A stretch of 64,000 nt of DNA from an uncultured Lachnospira sp. Its GTDB lineage: Bacteria > Bacillota > Clostridia > Lachnospirales > Lachnospiraceae. The translations under genes were made by a program, and so were the position numbers. The stretch spans positions 97,369 to 161,368 of the forward strand of contig CAJUBU010000002.1 of the NCBI GenBank assembly GCA_910585095.1, read 5' to 3'. Shown one piece after another: positions 10,501 to 18,617 of the stretch; the stretch's first letter is position 1, and the number at the start of each line of letters is the position of its first letter. Under the pieces are notes generated by a model. It saw only the letters and a list, made by a program, of their open reading frames with translations. It made no database searches and had not been told where the DNA came from.

Positions 10501-10902
10501 CTCTTCCAAAATTTCTACAAGTTCGTTATTTGATGCCCCTTGTGCCTTTTTTAAATTATATTGTAAAATATATCGATTGACATCATGCGAAGACATCTTT
10601 TCATACTCATCATACAACCCTTGCGCCTCATCAAGCTGTTCCAATTTAATTAAAAGTTCTGTCAACTTATATACAAGCTTTCGACCGCCAAGATTACGGT
10701 TGTATGCTAAAATAGCCATATCTCTTGCTTCTTCATAATCACCAACTGCTTCATGAACACTGATAGCTGCTGCTAATGCAGACCAATCTTTAACTTTGTG
10801 CCAGCTCATACTTTTAGCCATCTCTGCCGCTTCTTTGTATGACTTAATTGAAGCTAATCTTTTTATTTCTTCTATTTTTAAATTTAATTCATATTTATCC
10901 AA
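7546..10902 (-). CDS. Very large TPR-like / low-complexity protein with a degenerate P-loop ATPase-like C-terminus
   Basis: About 1,118 residues, no assigned function. The N-terminal 190 residues are helical repeats resembling TPRs (YKEAAEMAKSM, YEEARDMAI, LDEAQGLYDEYEK). A long charged, low-complexity middle follows (about 200-890), rich in Glu, Gln, Ser and Asn, with short repeats such as SEEQFVEES and LEEQFVERD. The last 210 residues look like an AAA-type ATPase: ILITGNSSSDKTD in place of Walker A and TVLIVEGAG in place of Walker B. The usual second Gly of GxxxxGK[ST] is Asp. GTG at 10914 abuts the ribosome binding site AAAAGGTGG; TTG at 10902 (then DKYELNLK) is better placed. It follows recR by about 140 bases and may share its transcript. 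Cytoplasmic by appearance. Confidence 0.7.
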   Translation of the reverse strand: MDKYELNLKIEEIKRLASIKSYKEAAEMAKSMSWHKVKDWSALAAAISVHEAVGDYEEARDMAILAYNRNLGGRKLVYKLTELLIKLEQLDEAQGLYDEYEKMSSHDVNRYILQYNLKKAQGASNNELVEILEEYKAKEIDEKYMYELAKLYSKTGRTNECIEACDELALLFQDGKYVEKAMLLKSKVGGELTKHQTKQLEQAKKKDSKISRDLLFEQQSELTRMQHDDIDEVLEEDEKKSRGLLGLFSKPASKPLPKEAIDIYENEQNSESTKDKSQKKNPFMDNKIDNKTEKEDVKEKADTANSNVTYNLREFVLAKVRESEEKRMKEQQPEELETFELPEKEEKSEITDVDSQAHISENNKYVDNEKINNINEETNHFDRMSGSSIVNDSDKMNHSNNISDLNKNHEQEQIKTQEHQQTTIAVESDILQNQENVKSTVKKDTGEIPESLMKLISNARKSIDTSYNEMNKEHEQERIKKEREKQEQLMREREDKMVIEEVKMPDDNIYDTQNLQETIAQTLAEFLDDDIEKLRPNITPSNKEEDSNLEGYSDNEQIEGQMNLADWMESVREQKYGQQSTREFSKQELMRMLEEKDEKSAAYEMLMKKQKQEAQNSTDIDFDDAKKKEYIQMLVDSVKTDLAFRTGKATRSLEDEIIRLIHSPYIQENIKESIKQIESNGTIDKFVDVNTIDSAGAKTKKISNNTDKISEEEISEVLLHTIQMQVVSDELLRKYVTKELEKQSQNTTNESLNKNEQIEDDLVQKQSVLDNDDFDKQQVDEGFSNKQFPTEESLNEQISEEYISEEQFVEESVLQEQLSNESYLEEQFVERDLSSESFSDESRKIRRPQLVESIDEYEEGEFAENLKLEGELAKIFRKYREMPGIESQLAAYFASIDDEMNMVDSSVGNILITGNSSSDKTDLARNIVRALNYLYPEVPKKIAKTTGDSINHRGIAKAMSKLRGTVLIVEGAGSIQPKRIEELMDCLEQNTGRMIVIFEDSDAQMNVLLNFNPDLVNMFNHRIVLKQYTVNELVEMARKFARKRQYEVDDDALLALYLKINELHSMTDNIKLDDIKEIINKAIAHSEKRAARRFFGGVKKKRGEQGDIFFLSEADFKD

Positions 10903-11040
10903 TCCAGACGCCACCTTTTCTATTTAAACATAAGTAGTTACAGTTTAACATACTAAAAAAATGTTGTAAATAAGTAGTCCCTTTACAATTAAGTTAAGAA
11001 TTATAAATTTTTTATAATGTAATAAAAAATTGCAGATTTT

Positions 11041-11637
11041 TTACAATTCGATTCTGCCTTCCAATGCACGTAACAAGGTCACTTCATCAATATATTCCAA
11101 ATCTCCTCCAACTGGTACACCGCTTGCAATTCTTGTCACCTTAATTCCTGTCGGTTTAATTAACTTACTTAGATACATCGCCGTTGTCTCACCTTCAAGA
11201 CTTGAATTTGTCGCAATAATTACTTCGTCAATATCCGTCTCAAGTCGTTTTATAAGTTCTTTTATTTTTATATCAGATGGTCCAATTCCTAACATTGGGC
11301 TAATTGCACCATGCAATACATGATACACACCCTCATATTTTCCAGTTTTTTCATAGGCAGCTAAATCCCTTGTCTGTTCTACTACCATAATCATTCTATG
11401 ATTTCTCTTTTCATTGCGACATATTGGACACACTTCTTCATCGGTAAGTGTAAAACATTCTTTACAATACCTCACATTCGATTTTGCATCAGTTATTGCC
11501 CTTGTCAAACTGTTCACTTCTTCCTCTGGCATGTGAATAATGTGAAATGCCAGGCGTTGTGCACTTTTAGCTCCAACACCTGGTAATCTTGACAACTGTT
11601 CAATTAAATTATTAATATGGTTACTGTAAATATCCAT
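11041..11637 (-). CDS. recR: Recombination mediator protein RecR
   Basis: A 198-residue full-length RecR. With RecO it loads RecA onto SSB-coated gaps during recombinational repair. Visible are the helix-hairpin-helix near residue 10-30 (LSRLPGVGAKSAQRLAFHI), the four-cysteine zinc finger (CKECFTLTDEEVCPIC) and the Toprim domain (about 80-175) with IIATNSSLEGETTAMYL. Its ATG overlaps the TGA of ybaB by one base, so the two are translationally coupled. The dnaX-ybaB-recR order is the conserved bacterial arrangement. Confidence 0.97.
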   Translation of the reverse strand: MDIYSNHINNLIEQLSRLPGVGAKSAQRLAFHIIHMPEEEVNSLTRAITDAKSNVRYCKECFTLTDEEVCPICRNEKRNHRMIMVVEQTRDLAAYEKTGKYEGVYHVLHGAISPMLGIGPSDIKIKELIKRLETDIDEVIIATNSSLEGETTAMYLSKLIKPTGIKVTRIASGVPVGGDLEYIDEVTLLRALEGRIEL

Positions 11638-11996
11638 CAGAATAATCCTCCGCCTAGACCTCCAAGTCCAGACAAACCGCCTGTAATTTTTGACATTGAA
11701 GCAGCCGATTCTTCTTCACATTTGCGCAATGCTTCATTGATAGCCGCCATAATAAGGTCTTCAAGCATCTCCACATCATCTGGGTCAACAGCTTCAGGAT
11801 CTATCTTTACCTTTGTCACTTCTCTTTTTCCTGTAACGGTCACTTCCACAGCTTTCCCGCCTGCTGCCGCTGTAAATTCTTTCCCTTCAAACTCTGCCTG
11901 CTGTGTCTCCATCTGCCTTTGCATTCTCTGTGCCTGCTTCATTAAATTATTCATATTTCCAGGCATACCGCCAGGAAATCCGCCTCTTTTTGCCAT
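11637..11996 (-). CDS. YbaB/EbfC family nucleoid-associated protein
   Basis: A 119-residue member of the YbaB/EbfC family: small dimeric DNA-binding proteins that coat the nucleoid, almost always between dnaX and recR. The N-terminus is rich in Gly and Met (GGFPGGMPGNMNNLMKQAQ), the core has the typical GKAVEVTVTGKREVTKVKID strand segment, and the C-terminus is glycine-rich (GLSGLGGLGGGLF). The start overlaps the dnaX stop and the stop overlaps the recR start, each by one base, so the three genes form one coupled operon. Confidence 0.95.
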   Translation of the reverse strand: MAKRGGFPGGMPGNMNNLMKQAQRMQRQMETQQAEFEGKEFTAAAGGKAVEVTVTGKREVTKVKIDPEAVDPDDVEMLEDLIMAAINEALRKCEEESAASMSKITGGLSGLGGLGGGLF

Positions 11997-13651
11997 CAGA
12001 TTAAATCCTCCTTATCATCTATTTCTATCTCCATATGAACCAACTCGGTTATATCAATAAATCGGTTTTGAAAATCCTCATTACTTTTTAATTTTGTTAT
12101 AATAACATCTGCATGAACGCCCGTTCTTTCTTCTATTACATTTTCAAGCCAAGCTTTGTCTTCCTCTCTTGAAAGCGCACCGTATGCTACTGTTGACTCT
12201 ACCATAATTTCAAGACTCTTATTATCTTGTGCTAATGTCACATGGGCCTGTTTTAAATGCTGCGCTAACAATGGCTCTTCTATTGAATTGACAATAGTCA
12301 TCCATTTTTTTGCAATTTCTTTAATATCATCTGGCAAAGCTTGAACAACACGTTCTTTCTCAGCCTGAATATTCTCTTTATTATATGCTGTATGTTCTCT
12401 ATCTATTTTAAAATTTGATGTCTCTGGAAAAAAATCTGCCTTCGACACCATTGCCTGCAATTTTTCATTCAAATTTTTATCCGCTTTTTCTAACTGATTT
12501 TCAAGAGTTGAAACCCTTGCAGACAACTCAATAACATCATTTTCATGTTCCATTGAAGGTCTGCACAATTTAATAAATGCAACCTCCGCTTTTATTCTTT
12601 TTTGTGTGGCATGTTTGATGTCATTTGACAAATCAGAAAGCACTCTTATATAGCGCATCAAAAGTCCATCATCAATTTTATTTGCATCATCTGCAAGCTG
12701 CATTAAATGCTCTGATGACATATCAATAATATCTTGCAAAGCGACTATATTATCGGTTGTTTTTACAAGCAGCATATTTCTAAGATACCATACAAAATCT
12801 GATACAAATTGTGTAATTTCCTTGCCTTTCATAATTATATTTTCAATAAGCTGCATACATCCTGCCACATCGGATGCAAGGATACATTTTAACATCGATT
12901 CAAACACTTCTGTATCAACTGCACCAAGCACTTTTAACACATTTTCATATGTGATTTCCTGCCCTAAATAAAATGCAATACACTGGTCAAGCAAACTAAG
13001 CGCATCACGCATAGAACCGTCTGCCGCTTTTGCCACATACCTTATTGCTCTCTTTTCCACAACAACTTGTTCTTCCTTCATAAGCTCAGAAAGTCTGTCT
13101 GCAATAATATCAATTGTAATTCGATGAAAATCATACCTTTGACATCTTGAAAGAATCGTTATTGGAATCATATGTGCCTCTGTTGTCGCCAAAATAAATA
13201 TTACATAGGATGGTGGCTCCTCAAGAGTCTTTAAAAGTGCATTAAATGCACCTATTGAAAGCATATGCACCTCATCAATAATATACACCTTAAATTTGCC
13301 TTCTGTTGGAGAATATTGCACTTCTTCTCGAATTTGGCGGATATTATCCACACCATTATTAGAAGCCGCATCAATTTCTATTACATTCATAGAAGTGCCT
13401 GCTGCAATTGCTTTGCAAACCGAACATTCTCCGCAAGGATTTCCATCAACAGGTTTTTCACAGTTGACTGCCTTTGCAAAAATCTTTGCTACAGTCGTTT
13501 TTCCTGTACCTCTTGTGCCACAAAATAAATAAGCATGACCAATTCTATCAAGTTTAATCTGATTTTGTAAAGTTGTTACAATATGTTCCTGCCCTTTGAC
13601 ATCGTTAAAATTATTGGGACGCCACTTTCTGTAAAGTGCCTGATATGCCAT
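11996..13651 (-). CDS. dnaX: DNA polymerase III subunits gamma/tau
   Basis: A 551-residue clamp-loader ATPase. It opens the sliding clamp and, as tau, ties the loader to the polymerase. The N-terminal AAA+ module has Walker A GTRGTGKTT (about 45-53), a zinc module of four Cys (NCEKPVDGNPCGECSVC), Walker B VYIIDEVHML and the arginine-finger motif LSRCQRY. The lid and collar follow, then a divergent tau tail. AAAGGA lies a few bases before the ATG. The SRP RNA gene is immediately upstream on the same strand, a classic Firmicute neighbour. Confidence 0.97.
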   Translation of the reverse strand: MAYQALYRKWRPNNFNDVKGQEHIVTTLQNQIKLDRIGHAYLFCGTRGTGKTTVAKIFAKAVNCEKPVDGNPCGECSVCKAIAAGTSMNVIEIDAASNNGVDNIRQIREEVQYSPTEGKFKVYIIDEVHMLSIGAFNALLKTLEEPPSYVIFILATTEAHMIPITILSRCQRYDFHRITIDIIADRLSELMKEEQVVVEKRAIRYVAKAADGSMRDALSLLDQCIAFYLGQEITYENVLKVLGAVDTEVFESMLKCILASDVAGCMQLIENIIMKGKEITQFVSDFVWYLRNMLLVKTTDNIVALQDIIDMSSEHLMQLADDANKIDDGLLMRYIRVLSDLSNDIKHATQKRIKAEVAFIKLCRPSMEHENDVIELSARVSTLENQLEKADKNLNEKLQAMVSKADFFPETSNFKIDREHTAYNKENIQAEKERVVQALPDDIKEIAKKWMTIVNSIEEPLLAQHLKQAHVTLAQDNKSLEIMVESTVAYGALSREEDKAWLENVIEERTGVHADVIITKLKSNEDFQNRFIDITELVHMEIEIDDKEDLI

Positions 13652-13710
13652 AGTGTTCCTTTCATGTTTTGCTGTTTATGCAATTTATACATTATAAAAT
13701 CACATTATAA

Positions 13711-13977
13711 AACCGCGCATCTGATATCGAACGCTAGCCCACAGACGTTACCGATACAGTTAGCTCGATTCAGGCACCCTTTCGGCACACGAAAGGTTTC
13801 ACTTAATGCTGCTTCATTCCTGACCTGACATGATTCATGAATTTCCGTTGCGAAAGACCCAAATGTCAACACCACTTTTATCGGGCTGCTCCATAAACTA
13901 TCGCCCTCCACCAGACATCACCCCTGCTATAGCGGATTGCAGGTACAAGGTGCCGCTACTACCCCGGCTGCGCGGTA
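13711..13977 (-). ncRNA. ffs: Signal recognition particle RNA, long (Alu-domain) type
   Basis: The minus-strand transcript closely follows Bacillus scRNA. It has the 5' segment GGTAGTAGCGGCACC then TTGTACCTGCAATCCGCTA, the conserved GTGGTGTTGACATTTGGGTC, and the helix 8 core GTCAGGTCAGGAATGAAGCAGC with a GGAA tetraloop closed by UCA/UGA. Terminal strands CCGCGC and GCGCGG pair, giving ends near 13977 (5') and 13711 (3'), about 267 nt. The Alu domain makes it the long Firmicute type rather than the short 4.5S form. It works with Ffh in co-translational targeting of membrane proteins. An apparent 68-codon reading frame across it is not real. Confidence 0.96.
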
Positions 13978-13983
13978 TAAATT

Positions 13984-14013
13984 ATTATACATAATATAAG
14001 GTAAAAGTGTCAA
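13984..14013 (-). promoter_or_regulatory. Strong sigma-A promoter of SRP RNA
   Basis: On the minus strand, TTGACA (14008-14013) is followed after 18 bp by TATAAT (13984-13989), both consensus. The predicted start falls at about 13977, which agrees with the paired 5' end of the SRP RNA. Confidence 0.9.
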
Positions 14014-14190
14014 GTAGTAACAAACATATGATTTAAATTTTTATAAGCCATTTGTATATAATCAATATATTTTTTATATATTTTATAAAACTTTTCAATA
14101 AATCTTTGTACATGCCTTTGCTATTAAACAACCATTGGGAGCAGCACTAAAATACTACTCCCAATATATATATCTAAAAATATATTTGCT

Positions 14191-15828
14191 CTATTGACTA
14201 TAATCCAAACTATTTCTTTTCCTGTTCTGTTCATTTCGCTTCTCATAGCCTTGTGCTAACTTTTTTTTATCTAATATCTTTAAATGTCCAGCAGTAAAAA
14301 TTAATTCTGCCTGTATACATATCAATCCAGAAGATGTCATAACAAAATCTAAAATGGAATTAAGCACAATCACAATTATAATCGCCTCACTTGGAATACC
14401 TAATTGTGCAAACATAACTATAAAAATAAAAAGCGCTCCATTTGGAATCGGAGGTGCTGCCATAGCCAAAAAACCTGCTGTCAAAACAGCGGTTATCAGC
14501 CATATGATTGTAATCTCTATATCATAATATTCTGCCATACATAAAGCTATGGCAAGAAAACTAATGACTGCACCTGGTTTATAAATCATCTGTCCCAATT
14601 GAATTGCAAAATTTGCTATCTTATTTGGGATTCCAAGTCGAACGGTACAAGTTTCAAGATTGGTAGCGAAAGCTGCCGCAGAAGAACCTGTTAACAAGGC
14701 AATAAAATATGTAGGGAGCTGTTTTTTTACCAGTAAAATAGGATTTATCTGAAATTTTGCCGCTACCATAATCACATAAAACAGTATAAGAAGCAAACAA
14801 GCAGGTATTGCAAGCGCAAAAACTTTTACAATTCCCCAAAAATTCACTCTGCTATCAAACAGCAGCAGATTAAAAATGCTTAAAAATACAAAAACAGGAA
14901 CAAACTTTCCGATTACTTCCATCAGAAAACGCACTACTTCATTTGCCTGTACTATAACATCCCGAAACGCTGACGCCCTTTGTTCCAAGATAAGCAATAC
15001 TATGCCAATACATCCACCTAAGAAGATAATCTGCAAAGCATTTCCTTCCAAAAAAGGCGATATAATATCAGATGGTATAATTCCTAGCACCATTGCATAA
15101 ATATCCTCAAAACCACCAAAAGCCGCTTTGTTTTTTCCCCATACAATCTTAAAAAAAGGACTTGCCAGCAGAATAAATGCAGTACCAACGGCAAATGTAC
15201 TAATTACCATTCTTATAATGAACCGCTTTCCGATTTTTCCCATAATTGTAAAATCTCCAATGCTGATAATTCCCCAGCAAACTGCAAGAAATATCATCGG
15301 GGAAGAAATTGCCTGCAATATATCAAGAATGGTATTGAAAAATGGTTCTGTAATTCCAATAGCAATATCTTTTACCCCCTCTGGAAGAATCCTTATAATG
15401 CCTCCAAGAAAGAGCGCAGCCAAAATTGCAATTGCCAGTCCTGCCATCTTCCTGATATGAGCCTTTGGAGGAGGACAACATATTAAACAATTTCTTCCAT
15501 TTTTATAAGAATAGTTAAGAGCAAGCCCTGCCTGTGACAGAATTTGGCTACCAAGCAGAAAACCTTGTGCTTCTTCATCAATGCTAATCTGCATCCCCTC
15601 CACACACACCTCAATAGTAAGTCTTCCAAATTTCTGCACCGTTTTATACAAAACAAACATGCCTTCTAATTTTTCCAGCCATGTTCCTAAAACTTCTTCT
15701 AAAGACCGACGGATACGGATAACATCCCTTTTGTCTGTCCCTGCTTCTTTTAAAGCTCTGGCAAATAATCGTGACAATCGGTCGATTGTCTCTGCCGATA
15801 ATATAAATTCTCTTTTGCATTGTCGCAT
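14191..15828 (-). CDS. Dicarboxylate/amino acid:cation symporter with an extra N-terminal cytosolic domain
   Basis: About 545 residues; the C-terminal 410 are a sodium- or proton-coupled symporter of the DAACS (SDF) family with multiple membrane segments. The family's serine-rich hairpin appears as TGSSAAAFATNLE and the ion/substrate region as MAAPPIPNGALFIF. Ahead of it are about 125 soluble residues not found in ordinary family members. Their pattern (two helices, then LTIEVCVEGMQISIDEEAQGF) recalls a trimmed GHKL/anti-sigma ATP-binding fold, but no nucleotide motif is clear. GTG at 15840 overlaps GCGGGTG, a possible ribosome site, so ATG 15828 is preferred. It follows the tautomerase gene by about 100 bases and probably shares its promoter. 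Confidence 0.85.
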   Translation of the reverse strand: MRQCKREFILSAETIDRLSRLFARALKEAGTDKRDVIRIRRSLEEVLGTWLEKLEGMFVLYKTVQKFGRLTIEVCVEGMQISIDEEAQGFLLGSQILSQAGLALNYSYKNGRNCLICCPPPKAHIRKMAGLAIAILAALFLGGIIRILPEGVKDIAIGITEPFFNTILDILQAISSPMIFLAVCWGIISIGDFTIMGKIGKRFIIRMVISTFAVGTAFILLASPFFKIVWGKNKAAFGGFEDIYAMVLGIIPSDIISPFLEGNALQIIFLGGCIGIVLLILEQRASAFRDVIVQANEVVRFLMEVIGKFVPVFVFLSIFNLLLFDSRVNFWGIVKVFALAIPACLLLILFYVIMVAAKFQINPILLVKKQLPTYFIALLTGSSAAAFATNLETCTVRLGIPNKIANFAIQLGQMIYKPGAVISFLAIALCMAEYYDIEITIIWLITAVLTAGFLAMAAPPIPNGALFIFIVMFAQLGIPSEAIIIVIVLNSILDFVMTSSGLICIQAELIFTAGHLKILDKKKLAQGYEKRNEQNRKRNSLDYSQ

Positions 15829-15930
15829 TATAAATGTCACCCGCTTTCTAATATAAAAAACGAAGTCTCTTTTTTATGACATCCATTATTTTATCTATTT
15901 CTTTTTTATGTCTATTTGGATTCTTTTCTT

Positions 15931-16275
15931 CTAAAAATTACTTCCGTTCCAACCCCATTTATAGCATTCTTCATATTTTACATAGATGCAGTCTTTCTTA
16001 ATTTGAAGTTCTGTTTCATATATTTCACAAATCCTTTTTGTCATTCCATCAAGACAATCTTCCGGAATTTTGCCAAACACCTTGATTTCTATCATAGCTA
16101 ATGGCTGTGTATTTGCTCCTTTGAAATATAAATTACAATTATCTGCCAATTCCAACATAAGCCATTCTTCCGACTTTCCCGGAATCATAGCAATTGCGCT
16201 GCCCAGCTTTTCTTTTATCGTCTCCTTCTGCTGTTCTGTCATATCAATACTTACTCTTGAATTTATAAATGGCAT
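15931..16275 (-). CDS. MIF-family tautomerase (phenylpyruvate tautomerase-like)
   Basis: A 114-residue protein of the macrophage migration inhibitory factor branch of the tautomerase superfamily, matching the 115-residue length of animal MIF. The catalytic amino-terminal Pro follows Met (MPFINSRVS), and the C-terminal segment DCIYVKYEECYKWGWNGSNF closely parallels MIF's DRVYINYYD...VGWNNSTF. Family members form trimers with the active sites at the interfaces and tautomerise keto-enol substrates such as phenylpyruvate in vitro. No signal peptide is seen. It lies between an AgrC/AgrA-like pair and a dicarboxylate symporter, which suggests it handles, or responds to, an organic acid taken up by the symporter; that link is inference. 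Confidence 0.88.
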   Translation of the reverse strand: MPFINSRVSIDMTEQQKETIKEKLGSAIAMIPGKSEEWLMLELADNCNLYFKGANTQPLAMIEIKVFGKIPEDCLDGMTKRICEIYETELQIKKDCIYVKYEECYKWGWNGSNF

Positions 16276-16491
16276 AACTTTCCTCCTCTATCTTCAATAT
16301 CTGTGTCAATCTACTTAAACTTTCATTGCAAACTATATTTATCAATAAAATAAAATTTATTTATTTTTTTACTTTCTGCTATTTTAACAATCCATGGTCT
16401 TTTATTGTCACAAGTATTCACAATGCTCCTCCTTTTTTAAAACTCAACTCAAATAATATATACATAACAATTATTGCTACTCTTGTTTCGC

Positions 16492-16562
16492 TATATACCA
16501 TATCAAAAAAAATACTTAAAAAGTGTATTTGGCATATTTGGTCACTTTTTTGGCATATTTGG
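16492..16562 (-). promoter_or_regulatory. Two 13-bp direct repeats and an extended -10 upstream of the MIF-family gene
   Basis: TTGGCATATTTGG occurs twice exactly (16529-16541 and 16550-16562), 21 bp apart. On the minus strand, reading toward the tautomerase gene, an extended -10 (TGGTATATA, hexamer 16492-16497) follows about 31 bases later, without a recognisable -35. Paired repeats two helical turns apart are how LytTR activators bind, and a LytTR regulator is encoded just upstream. The remaining sequence from 16276 to 16491 is AT-rich with no other signal seen. Confidence 0.6.
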
Positions 16563-16620
16563 CTAAAGAGATATTTATAATATTTATTAAAAGAAGAATA
16601 TATTAACAACAATAGCCGTC

Positions 16621-17892
16621 TTATAGATTCAAGACAGCACAAGCTGAACAGATTCCATTTTCCACCCTGTAATCTAAATTTCCATCATATTTTTGGCAAA
16701 CAGCAAGAATACTAGATATACCAATACCTTTTGGAACAGGCAGACCGTCTGCAAGCTCCAGATTATCCAGGCAGGTATTGTTACAGACAATAAGAAGCCT
16801 GTCACTGTCCAAACGAATATAAATTTCAATATATGAGTTTTCTTTTTCAGCCTTCTGACAGCCATGCAAAGCATTTTCCAGCAAATTTCCAAAAAGGGCA
16901 ATTAAATCAATATCTTTCACTGTTATTTTTTCCGGCACATTGCACCTGACAGAAAATTTAATACCGCTTTCCTCCACCTTGCCTGCATAAACAGAAAGAA
17001 TCATGTTTATCATACTATTTATGGAATACTGTTTTACTGCCGCTTTTGAAATCTCAATGCTGTACTCTCTGACATAAGCAAGAATACTGGATACATCGTC
17101 GGCTTTTGCATATTCTGCAATTATTTTAAGGTGATGTCGTATATCATGACGAAATCTCTGATGCATTTTCTCCGCATTCTGCAAAGTAGATATTTGTGCT
17201 GAAAGGTACTCTGCATTCTGGCGAACCAAAGCAGCCTCTGCATCCTTTTTCATATAGCTGATATTGCTAAAAACAACGCCATATACTGCACACATAAAAA
17301 AACTGACTACAACAAATATCAAAAACATAGATAACTTTGGCATCACACTCCATGCTTTCAAAATAGTCAAAGCAGCTTGCAGCAAATAAAACATCAGAGC
17401 AATCAATACCAATTTCCACCACCTTCCCTTGCCAATATCTGCAATAGAACGAACAACCGATGCCGCATACTTTTTATACAGCGCCAATATCAAAAGCAGC
17501 GCCGCCGTGCGAAGCACATTAGCCAGATAATACCTCACTGGAGCAGACAACTGTGACAAAAGCAAATCTATTATGAGACTTAGACTGTTATCTATGATGG
17601 AAAATAAGCCAAAATAAGTAAGAAATAAAAAACTCTTCTTAGAAAAGCACTCCTGAGAAACAATACAGAAAAAAAAGAACAGGCAGACTGCAATTCCTAT
17701 GTATGTAAATATCGCATTTACACCCCTTATCGCATATGCGTACCCACCCATACAGACAAAACTTGCTATATACAGACAGCTATAAAGTACAAATTTTCTT
17801 TTGGCATATCTAGATTCCAACATATGGTAAATAACAATCACATGACACAATGCTGTAAGAAACAATCCTGGTATCTGATATGGCACACTCAT
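16621..17892 (-). CDS. GHKL sensor histidine kinase (AgrC-like)
   Basis: A 423-residue membrane kinase. The first 200 residues hold six or so hydrophobic segments, as in AgrC-type receptors. A coiled linker (about 215-250) leads to the phospho-acceptor motif FRHDIRHHLKII. The GHKL ATPase region has the N box LFGNLLENALHGCQ and a final glycine-rich GIGISSILAVCQKY. A TTG at 17913 would start inside the strong ribosome site GGAAGGAGG, so the ATG at 17892 is used; this ATG overlaps the TGA of the response regulator (ATGA). Receptors of this class usually sense secreted peptides, but no AgrB/AgrD pair is nearby, so the ligand is open. Confidence 0.9.
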   Translation of the reverse strand: MSVPYQIPGLFLTALCHVIVIYHMLESRYAKRKFVLYSCLYIASFVCMGGYAYAIRGVNAIFTYIGIAVCLFFFFCIVSQECFSKKSFLFLTYFGLFSIIDNSLSLIIDLLLSQLSAPVRYYLANVLRTAALLLILALYKKYAASVVRSIADIGKGRWWKLVLIALMFYLLQAALTILKAWSVMPKLSMFLIFVVVSFFMCAVYGVVFSNISYMKKDAEAALVRQNAEYLSAQISTLQNAEKMHQRFRHDIRHHLKIIAEYAKADDVSSILAYVREYSIEISKAAVKQYSINSMINMILSVYAGKVEESGIKFSVRCNVPEKITVKDIDLIALFGNLLENALHGCQKAEKENSYIEIYIRLDSDRLLIVCNNTCLDNLELADGLPVPKGIGISSILAVCQKYDGNLDYRVENGICSACAVLNL

Positions 17893-18617
17893 TGTAATGC
17901 CTCCTTCCTGCAAAAATCCATATATGCCCTCTGTACTTCTACACTGCTTCTTCTAGGAATGGGAATTTTTCCATTTGACAGTTCTATGATACTTGCAGAA
18001 ACTTTCCGTACAAAAATAAAGTTAGCAATATAAGAAGCCCCAATCCGAATAAACTCGGGATATTTCTTAAGTTCCTCATACATTTGAGTCAGTTTCCCAC
18101 GCTGCCTAAGTATCTTCCCGTTAGAAAGATGAAAAAGCAGATAGTGTCCCTGTGATTCTATGGATACAATTTCACTAGTGCGTACACGATACATACCATC
18201 CACACATGTAAGAGAAAGCAATATTTCTTTTGGCATTTTTACAACAGCACGTTCAACAGCTGCATCGAATTGTTCCTGTGTAAAGGGTTTTAACAGATAA
18301 TGGGTAGCATTCATTGCAAATGCCTCTACTGCATATTCATCGCTTGTTGTCAAAAAAATAATATTAGTGTCTGAAGACTTTGCAAGCATTTCCTTTGCAA
18401 CATCTGTTCCAAGAATGCCAGGCATACAGATATCGAGAAGGGCAATGTCATACGTTTTTTCCTTCTCCACAGCATTTAAAATATCAAACGCTGTATGATA
18501 TTCATCCATATTAAAACATATTTCAGGATGAATTTCTCCATAAGTCCTTAGAGCCGTTTTAATGTTTTCCAGCTCATTTTGTATATCATCGCAAATTGCC
18601 ACATTGAGCAATAACAT
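17889..18617 (-). CDS. LytTR-family response regulator paired with the AgrC-like kinase
   Basis: About 242 residues with a receiver domain (VAICDD at the N-terminus, acceptor Asp in IALLDICMPG, Lys in LLKPF) and a C-terminal LytTR domain (about 140-240, with RIGASYIANFIFVRKV). The upstream in-frame ATG codons at 18677 and 18629 lack a ribosome site; the ATG at 18617 follows GGTGATAAG and begins the usual first strand. The four-base ATGA overlap with the kinase gene indicates one two-gene operon. The 21-bp-spaced repeats before the tautomerase gene are its most likely nearby target. Confidence 0.9.
   Translation of the reverse strand: MLLLNVAICDDIQNELENIKTALRTYGEIHPEICFNMDEYHTAFDILNAVEKEKTYDIALLDICMPGILGTDVAKEMLAKSSDTNIIFLTTSDEYAVEAFAMNATHYLLKPFTQEQFDAAVERAVVKMPKEILLSLTCVDGMYRVRTSEIVSIESQGHYLLFHLSNGKILRQRGKLTQMYEELKKYPEFIRIGASYIANFIFVRKVSASIIELSNGKIPIPRRSSVEVQRAYMDFCRKEALQ

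Noticed and set aside
13705..13911. A 68-codon open frame on the minus strand upstream of dnaX
   Set aside because: It lies wholly within the SRP RNA gene, whose conserved core and paired ends are unmistakable.
16621..18617. An agr-type quorum-sensing locus with peptide precursor
   Set aside because: Kinase and regulator are AgrC/AgrA-like, but no AgrB protease or AgrD-like peptide frame is found nearby.
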